6,127 nt of DNA from an uncultured Clostridia bacterium (lineage in GTDB: Bacteria > Bacillota > Clostridia > Lachnospirales > Anaerotignaceae), in the NCBI GenBank assembly GCA_958420075.1, contig CATZIM010000119.1:1-6127 (forward strand), written 5' to 3'. Below are positions 6,035 to 6,127 of the stretch, piece by piece. A program made the position numbers and the translations under genes. Each line of letters begins with the position of its first letter. Within the stretch, counting starts at the first letter, position 1. The notes beneath the pieces were generated by a model. That model was not told where the DNA came from. It was given only the letters and a program-made list of their open reading frames with translations, and made no database searches.

Positions 6035-6127
6035 TCACTCTGACTGAACCGCCGATTTTTCTTTTTCTATGTCGATTCCGCGGAAGAAAGCGTAAACCGC
6101 TTCTGCCGCGGGGATAGTCATTTCTTC
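6035..6127 (-). CDS. uvrC: UvrC excinuclease subunit, C-terminal end only (partial)
   Basis: The minus strand is open from the window edge for 30 codons and ends in TGA at 6037-6035. The peptide contains MTIPAAEAVYAFFR, which matches the end of the last helix-hairpin-helix of UvrC (typically a GM.xPAAExVYxFF pattern). It then runs into a charged 14-residue tail GIDIEKEKSAVQSE. UvrC makes both incisions in nucleotide excision repair. The identification relies on this short motif plus context, since uvrC commonly precedes hprK in Clostridia. The gene's start and nuclease domains lie outside the window. The stop is 13 nt before the hprK start, and the hprK ribosome binding site lies right after it. 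Confidence 0.82.
   Translation of the reverse strand, partial: EEMTIPAAEAVYAFFRGIDIEKEKSAVQSE

Noticed and set aside
1..6127. CRISPR arrays, insertion sequences, tRNA or rRNA genes, phage or defence genes
   Set aside because: No regularly spaced repeats, transposase motifs, tRNA cloverleaf or rRNA sequence was seen. The gene content is conserved chromosomal housekeeping apart from one unknown protein.

Overview
The window reads as a chromosomal segment of a low-to-mid GC Firmicute, most likely a member of the Clostridia (Lachnospirales-like). This rests on the gene order uvrC-hprK-murB-rapZ-whiA-HPr family, the strong AGGAGG-type ribosome binding sites, a T-box leader, and a queT gene behind a preQ1-type leader. 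The genus cannot be read from the sequence. Every supported gene lies on the minus strand, so transcription runs from high to low coordinates.

Region 1 (6127 down to 2034) is one tight gene string. It starts with the last 30 codons of uvrC at the window edge. Then come hprK (HPr kinase/phosphorylase), murB (peptidoglycan precursor reductase), rapZ/yvcJ (P-loop NTPase), whiA and a short HPr-family gene. Gaps are 13, 3, 27 and 29 nt, followed by a 4-nt overlap. A strong hairpin/T-tract terminator closes the string at 1939-1974. The HPr-like protein keeps the serine that HprK phosphorylates (Ser44 in KSIMG) but has Asp13 where the PTS-active histidine should be. It is therefore Crh-like, a regulatory target of HprK rather than a sugar phosphocarrier. 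The yvcK/mgfK gene that often sits between rapZ and whiA is absent.

Region 2 (1938 to 1276) is a separate unit. It has a promoter with a perfect TATAAT, a compact pseudoknot leader that looks like a preQ1-I riboswitch covering the Shine-Dalgarno sequence, queT (transporter for a queuosine precursor), and an intrinsic terminator.

Region 3 (1275 to 268) holds one unrecognised gene. It encodes an exported or membrane-anchored protein of about 314 residues with an acidic extracytoplasmic domain.

Region 4 (254 to 1) is a tRNA-sensing T-box leader cut by the window edge. It has its own near-consensus promoter, whose -10 box lies inside a perfect 17-bp palindrome (a possible operator). The specifier loop reads GAA-UGG-A, which points to tRNA-Trp, so the gene just outside the window is probably a tryptophan-related gene (trpS, trp biosynthesis or a Trp transporter).

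The window is mostly a conserved housekeeping region and I see no defence system, mobile element or CRISPR array. The items most worth a second look are the Asp-bearing Crh-like protein, the hairpin-bearing preQ1-type leader, the Trp T-box with its palindromic promoter, and the unknown exported protein.
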